From Eubacteriaceae bacterium (GTDB lineage Bacteria; Bacillota; Clostridia; Peptostreptococcales; Anaerovoracaceae), in the NCBI GenBank assembly GCA_902362805.1, contig CABIXY010000006.1, positions 159,811 through 223,810 on the forward strand: a stretch of 64,000 bases of DNA, given 5' to 3'. Below are positions 19,799 to 28,438 of the stretch, piece by piece (positions within the stretch are counted from its first letter, which is position 1; each line of letters opens with the position of its first letter). The position numbers were made by a program, and so were the translations under genes. Below the pieces are notes generated by a model. That model had not been told where the DNA came from, did no database searches, and saw nothing but the letters and a program-made list of their open reading frames with translations.

Positions 19799-21088
19799 AT
19801 GAAAGAATCAAGATACAATATCAGCGTGGAACATAACGGTAAGTACCTGATGTTCAACAGCCGGACGATAGCCACTGCAGTCTTGGACAGACCGGCGTTA
19901 GACATATTGGATGCAGTTCGTCAAGGAATCGAGATAGAAAAGACTGATTTAGTGAAGGAAATGAAAAGAGTTGGATTTTTAGTAGATGATGATGCTGATG
20001 AACTACAGCAGCTTGAGATGAATTATAACTTGGGTAAATACGAAAAAGACGGGTTAGGATTGGTTATAGCACCAACCATGGCTTGCAATTTTGCATGTCC
20101 GTATTGTTTTGAAGGTACACAGAAGGGCATTATGTCAGAAGAACTTCAAAATAAAATCATTTCTATAGTAACAGACTTTGCAGAGAACGGTCAAAATATC
20201 AACATAACTTGGTTTGGGGGAGAACCCCTTTTAGCCAAGGAAACCATCTACAGCATGTCAGAGCAGTTGATTGAAATCTGCCAGAGGGAGAAGGTAGATT
20301 ATGAGGCAGGGATGATTACAAATGGATATCTTTTGGACGAAGAAACTGTTCTAAAGTTAAAAGAATATAAGCTGTCCTCCATGCAAATTACCCTGGATGG
20401 GCTTTCGGAGACACATAACAAGAAGCGGAAATTAAAAAATAACAGCGAAGTGCCGACCTTTGATCGTATTTTAGAGAATATACTTCTCGTAAAAAAACTC
20501 AAAATTGATGTAGCAATACGAATCAATATGGACAAGGATACACAAAGGGAACTAGAGCAGCTTCTGGAACTAATGACTGAAAATGGTTTGGGTGAAGACC
20601 TCTATCTAGGTCACTTGCAAGCAAATACCGATAGCAGTAAAGAATTTGCCGAGAATTGCCTGAATACGGAAGAATTCGCTTGTGTGTGTGCAGACTTTGA
20701 AAACCTGCTGTTTTCTAAAAATCTGCAGACCGATTATCCAGCACCAACGCGCATAGGTTGTGGTGCAGATTATCTTTATTCGTATGTCATTGATGCGGAC
20801 GGAGAGATGTATAAATGTTGGAATGATATTGGTATCAAGGCGAACAGTATTGGGAATATATGTGCGCTGGAAGAGTTCAGCCAATTAATAGAAAATCCTA
20901 ACAAGAATTATACCGAGTATTTGACGTGGTCTCCCTTTAAATTTAAAAAATGTAGAGAATGCTCGATTTTGCCGATTTGCATGGGAGGATGTCAATATAA
21001 TGGACGAGAAGCAGGAGAGCCAATCTGTGAGAACTGGAAATACGAGTTAGAGAAATATATTAAATTAAAATGTGATGCATTTAATTAA
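19799..21088 (+). CDS. Radical SAM/SPASM peptide maturase, copy A
   Basis: A 429-residue enzyme. Residues 1-85 form an N-terminal domain beginning KESRYNISVEHNGKYLMFN, probably the peptide-handling part. The radical SAM core has C-x3-C-x2-C at Cys96, Cys100 and Cys103 in ACNFACPYCFE, then WFGGEPL. The C-terminal SPASM region supplies more cysteines for auxiliary clusters (CGADYLYSYVIDADG, KCW, CRECSILPICMGGC, CENWK). The family modifies ribosomal peptides, often forming thioether or carbon-carbon links at Cys or other residues. A 32-residue Cys-bearing peptide lies 48 bases downstream, which makes it the likely substrate. AAAAGGAG precedes the ATG. Paralogue of the enzyme at 26388-27677. The exact reaction is not known. 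Confidence 0.92.
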   Translation: MKESRYNISVEHNGKYLMFNSRTIATAVLDRPALDILDAVRQGIEIEKTDLVKEMKRVGFLVDDDADELQQLEMNYNLGKYEKDGLGLVIAPTMACNFACPYCFEGTQKGIMSEELQNKIISIVTDFAENGQNINITWFGGEPLLAKETIYSMSEQLIEICQREKVDYEAGMITNGYLLDEETVLKLKEYKLSSMQITLDGLSETHNKKRKLKNNSEVPTFDRILENILLVKKLKIDVAIRINMDKDTQRELEQLLELMTENGLGEDLYLGHLQANTDSSKEFAENCLNTEEFACVCADFENLLFSKNLQTDYPAPTRIGCGADYLYSYVIDADGEMYKCWNDIGIKANSIGNICALEEFSQLIENPNKNYTEYLTWSPFKFKKCRECSILPICMGGCQYNGREAGEPICENWKYELEKYIKLKCDAFN

Positions 21089-21136
21089 CGATAATACAGA
21101 ACGTATTATAAACATTGAAGAAAGGAGGGGAATGTG

Positions 21137-21235
21137 ATGAAGGTGATCGTAGAACCAGCTGAAACTAGCGTAAAAATGGCTATCTGTATAACGGTTGCAA
21201 CTCCAGGATGCAGTCACAAATGCAAAGTTTACTAG
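21137..21235 (+). CDS. Putative RiPP precursor peptide A (32 aa)
   Basis: A 32-codon ORF starting MKVIVEPAETSVK and ending GCSHKCKVY, with AGGAGG eight bases before the ATG; an earlier ATG at 21132 meets a stop at once. Three cysteines (17, 25, 29). It lies between the radical SAM maturase and the ABC exporter. The homologous position in copy B holds a peptide with the same start (MK-x-IVEP) and end (C-x-HKC-x-VY), strong evidence that both are real genes although very short. It resembles in size and context the Cys-rich peptides seen beside SPASM maturases in clostridia (Clo7bot-like), but I cannot confirm that family. There is no obvious double-glycine leader. Confidence 0.8.
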   Translation: MKVIVEPAETSVKMAICITVATPGCSHKCKVY

Positions 21236-21246
21236 AATGATAACGT

Positions 21247-21301
21247 GAAGGCAGGGCAGTGTATGAATTCGGGTTTTTGCTCATACGCTGCCTCCTGCTT
21301 C
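21247..21301 (+). terminator. Long hairpin between precursor A and exporter
   Basis: A stem of about 18 pairs with few mismatches forms from GAAGGCAGGGCAGTGTATGA and TCATACGCTGCCTCCTGCTTC. There is no long T tract on the + strand. The same stem, with GCAGTGTATG and CATAC-x-CTGCC conserved, occurs at the equivalent position in copy B. It probably acts as a partial terminator or RNA-stabilising element so that precursor mRNA exceeds that of the downstream genes. Confidence 0.7.
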
Positions 21302-21327
21302 AAGAGGAGAATAGGGAGTGTTACATA

Positions 21328-22992
21328 ATGAAATTACGTGGTAGTGGGACTTTTCTACAAGCGCTAAAGAGGTCACATCAAATCGCTAAAGAGCACGATG
21401 AAACCATGAGTTGGTATTTGATTTTACTAATTGTCTATGCGGGAGTTACACTTTTGCTGCCGCTAGTTACCGTATATGTGATAGATGCTTTAGTGGAAAC
21501 AAAAAATTTCCTTCAGTTTCTCTTATTGGCTTTTTTATTTCTTTCAATTAATATATCCAAAGCGATTCTACGTGCAATCATCAATATCTATACATCAAAA
21601 AGAGAGTTCCAATATGGGAAGAAATTAGAAAAAATCTCTATGGATCATTTTTTTGAAAAAAATGGTGAATTTTATATTAAGAATAAGACCGGCGATATGA
21701 TGGAAGTAATTATGGAAGATAATATGGAGGTAGCCTCTTTCACATATCAAGTATACAGAACGATAGCGGATCTTACAACTTCATTGGCTATTCTCGCAAT
21801 GTTGATGTATTTACAGTGGGATCTGGTATTGATCTTACTGCTATTTCTTCCTTTTATTCTCTTGGTTCAAAACAATTTGGAATGGAAGTTGGATGATTAT
21901 TATACCAAGTTGCGGGAAGGAATGGCGCGAGAAAATTCATTGACAGAAGAATTTGTTTCAAATGCGGCGTTGATTGCCTCTCACGGTATCAAAAAAAAGT
22001 GCAGAAGAAAATATGAACATATGTTAAACGATTTGGCCTTGACTTATAAAAAGATTGTAACCCTCTCCCATGTCAGTTATGGTGTGCTAGAAGGATTCAT
22101 TATTCTGTCTATTGCTGCAGCGATGGCTTACGAGGGATATAAAATTTTTCAAGGGATGTCAACTATCGGTATATTGGTGGCCTTTATACAGTACTCAGAT
22201 TTTTTAATTGAACCCGGCAGAGTTGTTGCTGCGCTGCGTGTCCAGGGCAATAAACTCATGCCGTCTTTGCGGAGGATTGATAAGATTTACCATACTGCTG
22301 AAACCTGTGGAGGAAAGGAAAGACCCGTATTTAAAAATTTTGATATTGCATTTCAGAATATGGGTTTTTGTTATCCGACAGGTAAAAAAATCTTTGAGCA
22401 TGTACAGATAAAAATGGAATCGGGCAAGACACATGTCGTCGTTGGTGCCAGCGGACAAGGAAAAACGACAATGATTCATCTAATTACAGGTCTCTGGGAT
22501 ACGACGGAAGGAATGCTGTCTATTGGCGGACATGCTATTAATGATATCAATTTGGATTATTTGCGTGAACATATTTCACTGGTTTCCCAGGACAACTTGT
22601 TTTTTAATGAGACAATTAGGGACAATCTGGTCGAGGAGCAGAATCAACATACGGATGAAGAACTTTTTTGTGCGTTGAAAAAAGCCGGCATGCTGGAGGA
22701 AGTCATGGACATGTCTGGAGGATTGGATACAGAGCTAGGGGATAGAGGGTATACACTTTCTGGTGGACAACGGCAACGGCTGGCTATTACCAGGGCATTG
22801 CTGAAGGATGCACCAATTATCATCTTTGATGAACCAACTTCAGCCCTGGACGAAGGGACGGAGCACATCATCTTCGACACCATCAAAGCGCTAAGGAACA
22901 AAACTGTTCTCGTCATCACCCATAGAAAAAGCTTCATGGACATTGGTGACTATATGTATCAAATTATTGACCAGGATATCCGGCCCGTGTGA
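21328..22992 (+). CDS. ABC exporter (fused membrane and ATPase domains), copy A
   Basis: A 554-residue half-size exporter. Six helices lie in about residues 30-300 and the ATPase follows: Walker A GASGQGKTT near 372-380, signature LSGGQRQR near 477, Walker B IIIFDEPTSALDEGTE. No C39 peptidase domain is present, so leader removal, if any, must come from elsewhere. The ATG at 21328 (MKLRGSGTF) has AGGGAG upstream and aligns with copy B; the longer frame from 21259 runs through the hairpin and is not used. It probably exports the modified peptide as a homodimer. The following PLP enzyme starts 16 bases after its stop. Confidence 0.92.
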   Translation: MKLRGSGTFLQALKRSHQIAKEHDETMSWYLILLIVYAGVTLLLPLVTVYVIDALVETKNFLQFLLLAFLFLSINISKAILRAIINIYTSKREFQYGKKLEKISMDHFFEKNGEFYIKNKTGDMMEVIMEDNMEVASFTYQVYRTIADLTTSLAILAMLMYLQWDLVLILLLFLPFILLVQNNLEWKLDDYYTKLREGMARENSLTEEFVSNAALIASHGIKKKCRRKYEHMLNDLALTYKKIVTLSHVSYGVLEGFIILSIAAAMAYEGYKIFQGMSTIGILVAFIQYSDFLIEPGRVVAALRVQGNKLMPSLRRIDKIYHTAETCGGKERPVFKNFDIAFQNMGFCYPTGKKIFEHVQIKMESGKTHVVVGASGQGKTTMIHLITGLWDTTEGMLSIGGHAINDINLDYLREHISLVSQDNLFFNETIRDNLVEEQNQHTDEELFCALKKAGMLEEVMDMSGGLDTELGDRGYTLSGGQRQRLAITRALLKDAPIIIFDEPTSALDEGTEHIIFDTIKALRNKTVLVITHRKSFMDIGDYMYQIIDQDIRPV

Positions 22993-23008
22993 TTTTAAGG
23001 AGGAAAAG

Positions 23009-24400
23009 ATGAGATATAGAATGGAAAATGATGAGTCATGGGATCCGAACCTATTTTTATCAAAAGAGTTTATAATCCATGGGAAAGTGTTCTATTTACC
23101 GGTGAGGGACGATTATATGATGCTTTCTTCAGGTGTTAATCATCTTCCCGTACCAACAATATGGAAGGAGACTATGCAGAAGGAAATTGAAGAAGATTTC
23201 TTGTTTCAACAATATACCTCTTTGGATGGATTTCAAACGGTGAAATATGCAGCTATTCTCTACGAGCGGTTCCTATACTCAAGAGGAAATATATTCCTCA
23301 AAGCGGACATTGAAGCCTGTATGACGATTGGAGCGAGTCAAGCCGCCGATTTAGCTCTTGCATACCTCCATGACATTGGTAAAAAGAAGATTTTATTAGT
23401 CGGGATGACGTATCCTCTTTATATGACTCTTGCTAGTGAATATGGTTATCACCTTCAAGAGAGCCGGTCTGCTTTATCAAACAAAGATATGCCTACAGTG
23501 ATTGAACTGAAAAAGGATATTGGAACGTTCGAACCTGATGTCCTCGTGTTTTCCTATCCATGCAATCCATCTGGTGAAAAATACACGGATGAAGAACTCG
23601 ATGAGATTATGCAAACATTGCATCAAAAAGGAATTTACTGCATCTTTGATTGCGTTTGTAATATCATCATGTCTGGAAAAGAGGTGACTGTGCCAGAGCC
23701 GTTTATTTTAAAAAACAGAATGCTGGAAAAGAGCATTATTGTTACATCTTTTTCTAAAACTGAAAGTGTCCCTGGATTCAGAATCGGTTATATTGCTGGT
23801 TGCTACGATCTGATGCAGTTTGTTAGATTAAAGCAAGTAAGTATCATGAATCCGCCCAATATGCCAACAATTGCTGTCTGGCTTACATTGCTTTTTCGCT
23901 GTTTGTATTTGAGTGAGCAATATGGGCAGACGGAAAAAGAAAGAAAAAGACTCATTTGTTGCTTTAAGCGAATATTTTTTTCTACTACAGTGTTATGTTC
24001 CCAGGTCATTAGAAACTATGTATCGGAATTAATAGATCAACGTCTATTGGATGAATATGAGAAATACAAAGAAGAAATGCTTGCTCAGGAAAAAATTTTT
24101 GTTTCTAATAAGGAGTATGTGGAAACAAGATTACTCTTTTTTTTGGATGGTTCCACGCGGATGGACGGAGGTTTTAACTATTTAGTTAAATTGAAGCCTT
24201 GTCATAACATTACCGAATTGGATTTTTGTGAAGATCTAATTCAAAAAACTGGGATTGCAGTATTCACGGAATCGGGCTTTGCGCTGAAAAAGGCAAAGGA
24301 AAATGATTATTGGGTGCGGATTTCCCTAGCTGCACCTATTGAATTGTTCCGCAAGACAATTGACAGGCTGTATCTCTATTTATCAGAATTAGAAAGTTAA
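23009..24400 (+). CDS. PLP-dependent aminotransferase-like enzyme of the peptide cluster, copy A
   Basis: A 463-residue fold-type I PLP protein. SYPCNPSGEKYTDEEL carries the NPSG version of the substrate-carboxylate loop, FDCVCN the cofactor region and SFSKTESVPGFRIGY the PLP lysine at about residue 250. It is longer than usual class I/II enzymes, with an added N-terminal stretch (WDPNLFLSKEF) and an insertion near 300-360. AAGGAGG precedes the ATG. The gene directly follows the exporter in both modules, so it probably acts on the peptide, on a released fragment, or makes a substrate for modification. Reaction unknown; transamination and decarboxylation are both possible. Confidence 0.85.
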   Translation: MRYRMENDESWDPNLFLSKEFIIHGKVFYLPVRDDYMMLSSGVNHLPVPTIWKETMQKEIEEDFLFQQYTSLDGFQTVKYAAILYERFLYSRGNIFLKADIEACMTIGASQAADLALAYLHDIGKKKILLVGMTYPLYMTLASEYGYHLQESRSALSNKDMPTVIELKKDIGTFEPDVLVFSYPCNPSGEKYTDEELDEIMQTLHQKGIYCIFDCVCNIIMSGKEVTVPEPFILKNRMLEKSIIVTSFSKTESVPGFRIGYIAGCYDLMQFVRLKQVSIMNPPNMPTIAVWLTLLFRCLYLSEQYGQTEKERKRLICCFKRIFFSTTVLCSQVIRNYVSELIDQRLLDEYEKYKEEMLAQEKIFVSNKEYVETRLLFFLDGSTRMDGGFNYLVKLKPCHNITELDFCEDLIQKTGIAVFTESGFALKKAKENDYWVRISLAAPIELFRKTIDRLYLYLSELES

Positions 24401-24409
24401 TAACAATTT

Positions 24410-24445
24410 AAAAATGGTGAGGCAGAAATCTGCATCACCATTTTG
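24410..24445. terminator. Bidirectional terminator between PLP enzyme A and NhaC A
   Basis: AAAATGGTGA and TCACCATTTT pair around a small internal GCAGA/TCTGC stem; both strands end in T tracts between the convergent genes. Confidence 0.85.
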
Positions 24446-24469
24446 TAGTTTTTTCTATTCATTTATCGA

Positions 24470-26077
24470 TTAAGCATCCATACTTTGCAAAGCATCCGTA
24501 TTATCTTTTTGTCTTCGTTCCAGAATTTTTTCATATTCTTCATCGCTCATCTTCTCCATTGAGATTCCTGTAAATCCGTAGAAAATGGATACGAGAGGAT
24601 TTATCCAGCATAGGATGGCATAAGGACCATAACCGCCTGCACCCCACTGAGAGACACCGAGGAAGGTGCTCATGGTAGCGCCGCAGGTGTTCCATGGCAC
24701 CAGGTTGGATGTGAGCGTTCCGGAGTCCTCCAGGCATCGGGATAGATTCTTTGGAGCCAATTTTCTATCTTCATAAGCCTCTCTGAACATCCGTCCTGGC
24801 AACACCAGAGAGAGGTATTGGTCGCCGGCGATGATATTCATAAAGATACAGCTGAATACTGTTACGGTTACCAGAATGCCCGTATTTTTTGCTAATTTCA
24901 GCAGTGCGCCAGCCAAGGTTCCCAGCATGCCAGAAGCGTCCATGATGCCGCCAAAACACATGGCACAGATAATCAGATTGATTGTCCACATCATGGAATT
25001 CATGCCGCCTTTCTCATTGATTAAAGCACCGATATTGTATTCTCCTATAACGGCAGAACTAAAACCCTCGCTAGATGCAGCGACCGCAAAATCTCCGTTG
25101 TCCATCCCTAGTACTGAGGCAGGATCCATATTCAGGGTATCGGCAGCGGCTTGAAATACGTGGCTGAAATGATCAACACTATATCCGTAATGAAGGATTT
25201 CCGGCCAATCGGATAGCGGAATGCCCTGAAATATTGAACCGACAATGCAGCCAAGGACAATACCGCCCATGAGGCCCGGCAGTGCGGGCAGCTTTAATGC
25301 TACAATCAGAATGACCATCAGAGGAGGAACCAGCAGTGCAGGATTGATTCTAAAGTTGGCCAGTAGCGCTGTTTGCATGTCATCTACGATTGCCATATCT
25401 GCCTTGCCTGATGCCTGCAATCCTAGAATCATAAAAATAACAAGAGAAATCAGCAATGATGGCGTTACGGTCCAAAGCATGTGTTCGATGTGATCAAAGA
25501 GGGCAACCCCTGTCATAGCAGGTGCTAGATTTGTCGTATCAGAGAGAGGTGACATCTTGTCCCCAAAATAAGCGCCGGATACAATTGCTCCAGCTGTCAT
25601 AGGGATAGAAATGCCCAATCCTGTACCAACTCCGATCAAGGCGATACCTATCGTGCCGGCTGTCGTCCAGGAAGAGCCGGTGGATAGGGATATGATGCCA
25701 CAGAGAATACAGCTGGCCATCAGAAAGATAGAAGGCTTCAGAATCATCAAACCATAATAAATCATAGCCGGTACGACGCCGGCTGATATCCAGGCGCCAA
25801 TCAAAGAACCTACTGTCAACAGGATCAGCATGGCTTGCATGGAGCGATTAATAGAAGACAGGATGCCAGTTTCCAGAAATGACCACTTATAACCATTTAC
25901 TACGGCTACAAGTGAGGCAAAGCTACAAGAGACAATCAAAGCGATATGGACTTCCCCGTAATCACAACTGAACGCATTGCCGAAAACTTTTCCTAATATT
26001 CCGAGACAGTACAGCAGGACGATAATAGTGAATAAGATTGTCACCACACATTGCCACATTGGGATTTTTTTACCCAT
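24470..26077 (-). CDS. NhaC-family Na+/H+ antiporter, copy A
   Basis: A 535-residue polytopic membrane protein with about 11-12 helices. The NhaC motif GDKMSPLSDTTNLAPA is intact near residue 175, and a second conserved block NLSRCLEDSGTLTSNLVPWN lies near the C terminus. The protein ends in a charged tail. AAGGAGG precedes the ATG. It converges on the peptide operon and has a paralogue at the same position and orientation after copy B. NhaC proteins exchange Na+ for H+, and some relatives carry malate/lactate or amino acids; a link with the peptide system is only by position. Confidence 0.9.
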   Translation of the reverse strand: MGKKIPMWQCVVTILFTIIVLLYCLGILGKVFGNAFSCDYGEVHIALIVSCSFASLVAVVNGYKWSFLETGILSSINRSMQAMLILLTVGSLIGAWISAGVVPAMIYYGLMILKPSIFLMASCILCGIISLSTGSSWTTAGTIGIALIGVGTGLGISIPMTAGAIVSGAYFGDKMSPLSDTTNLAPAMTGVALFDHIEHMLWTVTPSLLISLVIFMILGLQASGKADMAIVDDMQTALLANFRINPALLVPPLMVILIVALKLPALPGLMGGIVLGCIVGSIFQGIPLSDWPEILHYGYSVDHFSHVFQAAADTLNMDPASVLGMDNGDFAVAASSEGFSSAVIGEYNIGALINEKGGMNSMMWTINLIICAMCFGGIMDASGMLGTLAGALLKLAKNTGILVTVTVFSCIFMNIIAGDQYLSLVLPGRMFREAYEDRKLAPKNLSRCLEDSGTLTSNLVPWNTCGATMSTFLGVSQWGAGGYGPYAILCWINPLVSIFYGFTGISMEKMSDEEYEKILERRQKDNTDALQSMDA

Positions 26078-26387
26078 AAATAAGTCCTCCTTGAAAATGA
26101 TGTCAAATGAATCCCTGTTGTTCCAATCGCGTCAATATCCCCATACATTGATATACATGTTATATCATATATCGGAAATTTCTGCAATAAAACATTCTAC
26201 GAGTTGTATTTCATTGAATAGAAGGGGTGTTAGCGGAGTGTTTTTTGAGAAACTTTAGATAAAAATTAAAAAAGTTTAATTTAAAAATTTTGAACATTTA
26301 GATAAAAGCGATTGTTGCGTAAAGAAAAATATGATATAATTATCTTATGGAGAAGGAATCTAGAGGATGCTATGATAGGGGTTTGAT
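26078..26387. other. Intergenic region between NhaC A and radical SAM B
   Basis: AT-rich. It holds the divergent start signals of NhaC A (AAGGAGG close to 26085) and the copy B promoter at 26312-26340. No ORF with coding character is seen. Confidence 0.6.
26312..26340 (+). promoter_or_regulatory. Promoter of peptide cluster B
   Basis: TTGTTG (26312-26317), 17-base spacer, TATAAT (26335-26340), 48 bases before the radical SAM start. Confidence 0.65.
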
Positions 26388-27677
26388 ATGAAAGAATCAA
26401 AGTATAACATTTATGTAGAATACAAAGATCAGTATCTTGTGTTTAATAGTAGGACAATTGCAACGGCAGCGTTAGATAAAGAGGCCATTGACATACTGGA
26501 GGCTGTAAGACGAGGCGAAAGCATAGAGCAATCTGATCTAGCGAAGCAAATGAAACGAGTAGGATTTTTAGTAGATGATGAGGCTGATGAACTCCAGCAA
26601 CTAGAAATGAAGTATAACTGGGGTAAATATCAACCGTCAGGATTAGGTCTGGTAATCGCACCTACAATGGCATGTAATTTTGTTTGTCCGTATTGTTTTG
26701 AAGGTATGCAAACCGGCATTCTGTCTGAGGAACTTCAAGAAAAAATACTCTCTATGGTATCTGTTTTTGCAAAAGACGGACAGAATGTTGATATCACCTG
26801 GTTTGGAGGAGAGCCGCTGCTAGGCAAAGATATAATTTACCGTATGTCAGAGCGAATGATGGAAATCTGTCAGAAAGAACAGGTTTGTTATGAAGCTGGC
26901 ATTGTTACAAATGGGTATCTCTTGGATGAGGAAACTATTTTAAAACTTAAAAAATATAAAGTGACCTCAATGCAAATAACCTTGGACGGTCTTCACGATA
27001 CGCATAATAAAAAAAGGCGTCTAAAGAACGGCAGTGGGGAACCTACATTTACAAAGATTATTGAAAATGCAGTTCGTGCGAAAGAACATGAATTTGAGAT
27101 GGCAATACGTGTTAACGTTGATAAGGAAACGGAAAAAGAATTGGAGCCTCTATTGGATTTTGCAATAGAAAAAGGACTAAGCGAAAATCTTTATTTAGGT
27201 CATGTAATAGCCAATACAGATAGCAGTAAGTCTTTCTGTGACAATTGTTTAAGTACTGAAGAATTTGCACGAACTGCGGTAAATTTTGAAAAGTTGTTAT
27301 TTAAAGCGAATTTGCCAACGGATTATCCTGTTCCTACTCGCACGAAATGCGGAGCCGATTATCTATACTCTTATGTGATTGATGCAGATGGAGACGTTTA
27401 CAAATGCTGGAATGATATTGGCATTAAGGAAAACAGTATTGGTAGTCTTAAAAACGCGGAAAGTATTGATGTGTTCATGGAGAACCCGAATTTCAATTAT
27501 ACCAAGTACATGACATGGTCACCATTTAATTATAACAAGTGCAGACAGTGTAAATTGCTGCCGTTTTGTATGGGCGGTTGCCCGTATAATGGCATAGGTA
27601 TCGGAGAACCGATTTGCGAAAACTGGAAATATGAATTGGAGGAATACATAAAGCTGAAATGTGATGCTGTTGACTAG
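26388..27677 (+). CDS. Radical SAM/SPASM peptide maturase, copy B
   Basis: A 429-residue paralogue of the copy A maturase with identical length and no visible gap. Cys96, Cys100 and Cys103 (ACNFVCPYCFE) hold the SAM cluster, WFGGEPL follows, and the SPASM cysteines recur (CGADYLYSYVIDADG, KCW, CRQCKLLPFCMGGC, CENWK). Long identical stretches, such as GLGLVIAPTMACNF, alternate with variable ones, so the copies are clearly diverged. It has its own promoter, and precursor B lies 51 bases downstream. Unlike the exporter of this module it is not disrupted, so a modified peptide could still be made while export is blocked. Confidence 0.92.
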   Translation: MKESKYNIYVEYKDQYLVFNSRTIATAALDKEAIDILEAVRRGESIEQSDLAKQMKRVGFLVDDEADELQQLEMKYNWGKYQPSGLGLVIAPTMACNFVCPYCFEGMQTGILSEELQEKILSMVSVFAKDGQNVDITWFGGEPLLGKDIIYRMSERMMEICQKEQVCYEAGIVTNGYLLDEETILKLKKYKVTSMQITLDGLHDTHNKKRRLKNGSGEPTFTKIIENAVRAKEHEFEMAIRVNVDKETEKELEPLLDFAIEKGLSENLYLGHVIANTDSSKSFCDNCLSTEEFARTAVNFEKLLFKANLPTDYPVPTRTKCGADYLYSYVIDADGDVYKCWNDIGIKENSIGSLKNAESIDVFMENPNFNYTKYMTWSPFNYNKCRQCKLLPFCMGGCPYNGIGIGEPICENWKYELEEYIKLKCDAVD

Positions 27678-27728
27678 TTAAAGCCCAAGTGCATTATATA
27701 AGATTTTTTAAGAAAGGAGGAAGAGACT

Positions 27729-27824
27729 ATGAAGATGATCGTTGAACCGATTTTAGTCGATTGCAAGCAAAAATGTCCGCATTACGACCCGCCTACTTGC
27801 AGGCATAAATGTGCAGTATACTAA
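27729..27824 (+). CDS. Putative RiPP precursor peptide B (31 aa)
   Basis: A 31-codon ORF beginning MKMIVEPILVDCKQK and ending TCRHKCAVY; AGGAGG lies eight bases upstream of the ATG. Four cysteines (12, 16, 24, 28), with the last two aligned to Cys25 and Cys29 of peptide A. The middle (PHYDPP) differs completely from peptide A. Conserved ends with a variable centre are what is expected from a recognition sequence plus core, although the strong C-terminal conservation suggests that the modified residues may include the final Cys pair. Confidence 0.8.
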   Translation: MKMIVEPILVDCKQKCPHYDPPTCRHKCAVY

Positions 27825-27840
27825 AACGGAGTAGTAAAAG

Positions 27841-27888
27841 AAGAGCAGTGTATGCATCCAACGGGTTCATACACTGCCTCTTGCTTTT
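27841..27888 (+). terminator. Long hairpin between precursor B and exporter
   Basis: AAGAGCAGTGTATG pairs with CATACACTGCCTCTT and is followed by GCTTTT. It is the counterpart of the hairpin at 21247-21301; the stem core is conserved while the loop differs. Likely a leaky terminator that raises precursor mRNA over that of the exporter. Confidence 0.7.
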
Positions 27889-27912
27889 AATTATGAAAGA
27901 GAGTCATTTGGT

Positions 27913-28263
27913 ATGAAGTTACGAGGCAGTGGAACTTTTATACAGGCGTTAAAGCGAACGCGGCAACTTGCGAAGAAACACGATGCACAAATGAAGGGGT
28001 ATATGCTGCTGCTTTTTATTTATGCAGGAGCTACTATTTTATTGCCGTTAATAACTGTAAACGTGATTGATGCGTTAGTGCAGGCTGATGATTTCAGACA
28101 GTTCTTATTACTTGCGCTGCTGTTTTTTTTCGCAAATATAACAAAAGCTATTTTTCGAGCTGTGATTAATATATATACGACGAGAAGGGAATTTCAGTAT
28201 GGAAAAGACCTGGAATGGATTTTAATGGATTGCTTCTTCAAAAAAAAGGGAGAGTTTTATGTT
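27913..28263 (+). pseudogene. 5' part of ABC exporter B, split by the conjugative element
   Basis: Codons 1-117 (MKLRGSGTFIQALKR to GEFYV) align without gaps to exporter A and cover the first two or three membrane helices. At 28264 the frame enters the mobile element and stops at 28284 after the foreign tail KIRYEF. The rest of the gene resumes at 58854. The half lacks the ATPase and cannot work alone. Since no codon has been lost, it is an interrupted gene rather than a decayed one. Confidence 0.93.
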
Positions 28264-28289
28264 AAAATTAGATATGAATTTTGATTATC
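28255..28289 (+). repeat. Left attachment junction (attL) and terminal inverted repeat
   Basis: TTTT (28255-28258), coupling bases ATGTT (28259-28263), AAAA (28264-28267), then the inverted repeat AATTTTGATTATC at 28277-28289. The exact cut position within the T/A tracts is inferred from the family, not directly visible. Confidence 0.75.
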
Positions 28290-28306
28290 TTTTTAGAAGT
28301 TCTTAT

Positions 28307-28348
28307 ATGCCGGTATAGCCCGTATTTACAGGCTTTTCCGGCATTTTT
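28307..28348 (+). terminator. Terminator at the left end of the element
   Basis: ATGCCGG and CCGGCAT enclose about 24 bases and are followed by TTTTT. It would stop transcription coming from the interrupted exporter B into the element. Confidence 0.7.
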
Positions 28349-28401
28349 CGTATCGGAAGAAACTCACATATATTTTTATATCCGCTTAGGTTTTTGCTTT
28401 C

Positions 28402-28426
28402 AAAAGTAGTAAAGAAGTAGTAAAAC
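28402..28426 (+). repeat. Direct repeats AAGTAGTAAA, left end (probable Int arm sites)
   Basis: Two copies of GTAGTAAA in AAAAGTAGTAAAGAAGTAG (from 28402), repeated at the right end (58762-58786) with the same spacing and orientation, and an inverted TTTACTAC at 28431-28438. Positions match the DR2 arm-type sites bound by the N-terminal domain of Tn916-family integrases. Confidence 0.65.
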
Positions 28427-28438
28427 CTTGATTTACTA

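Noticed and set aside
21259..21327. N-terminal extension of exporter A
   Set aside because: It reads through the conserved hairpin; the ATG at 21328 aligns exactly with the start of exporter B.
28264..28284. Functional truncated exporter protein ending in KIRYEF
   Set aside because: The tail is read from the element end; the product lacks most helices and the ATPase, so it is only a by-product of the insertion.
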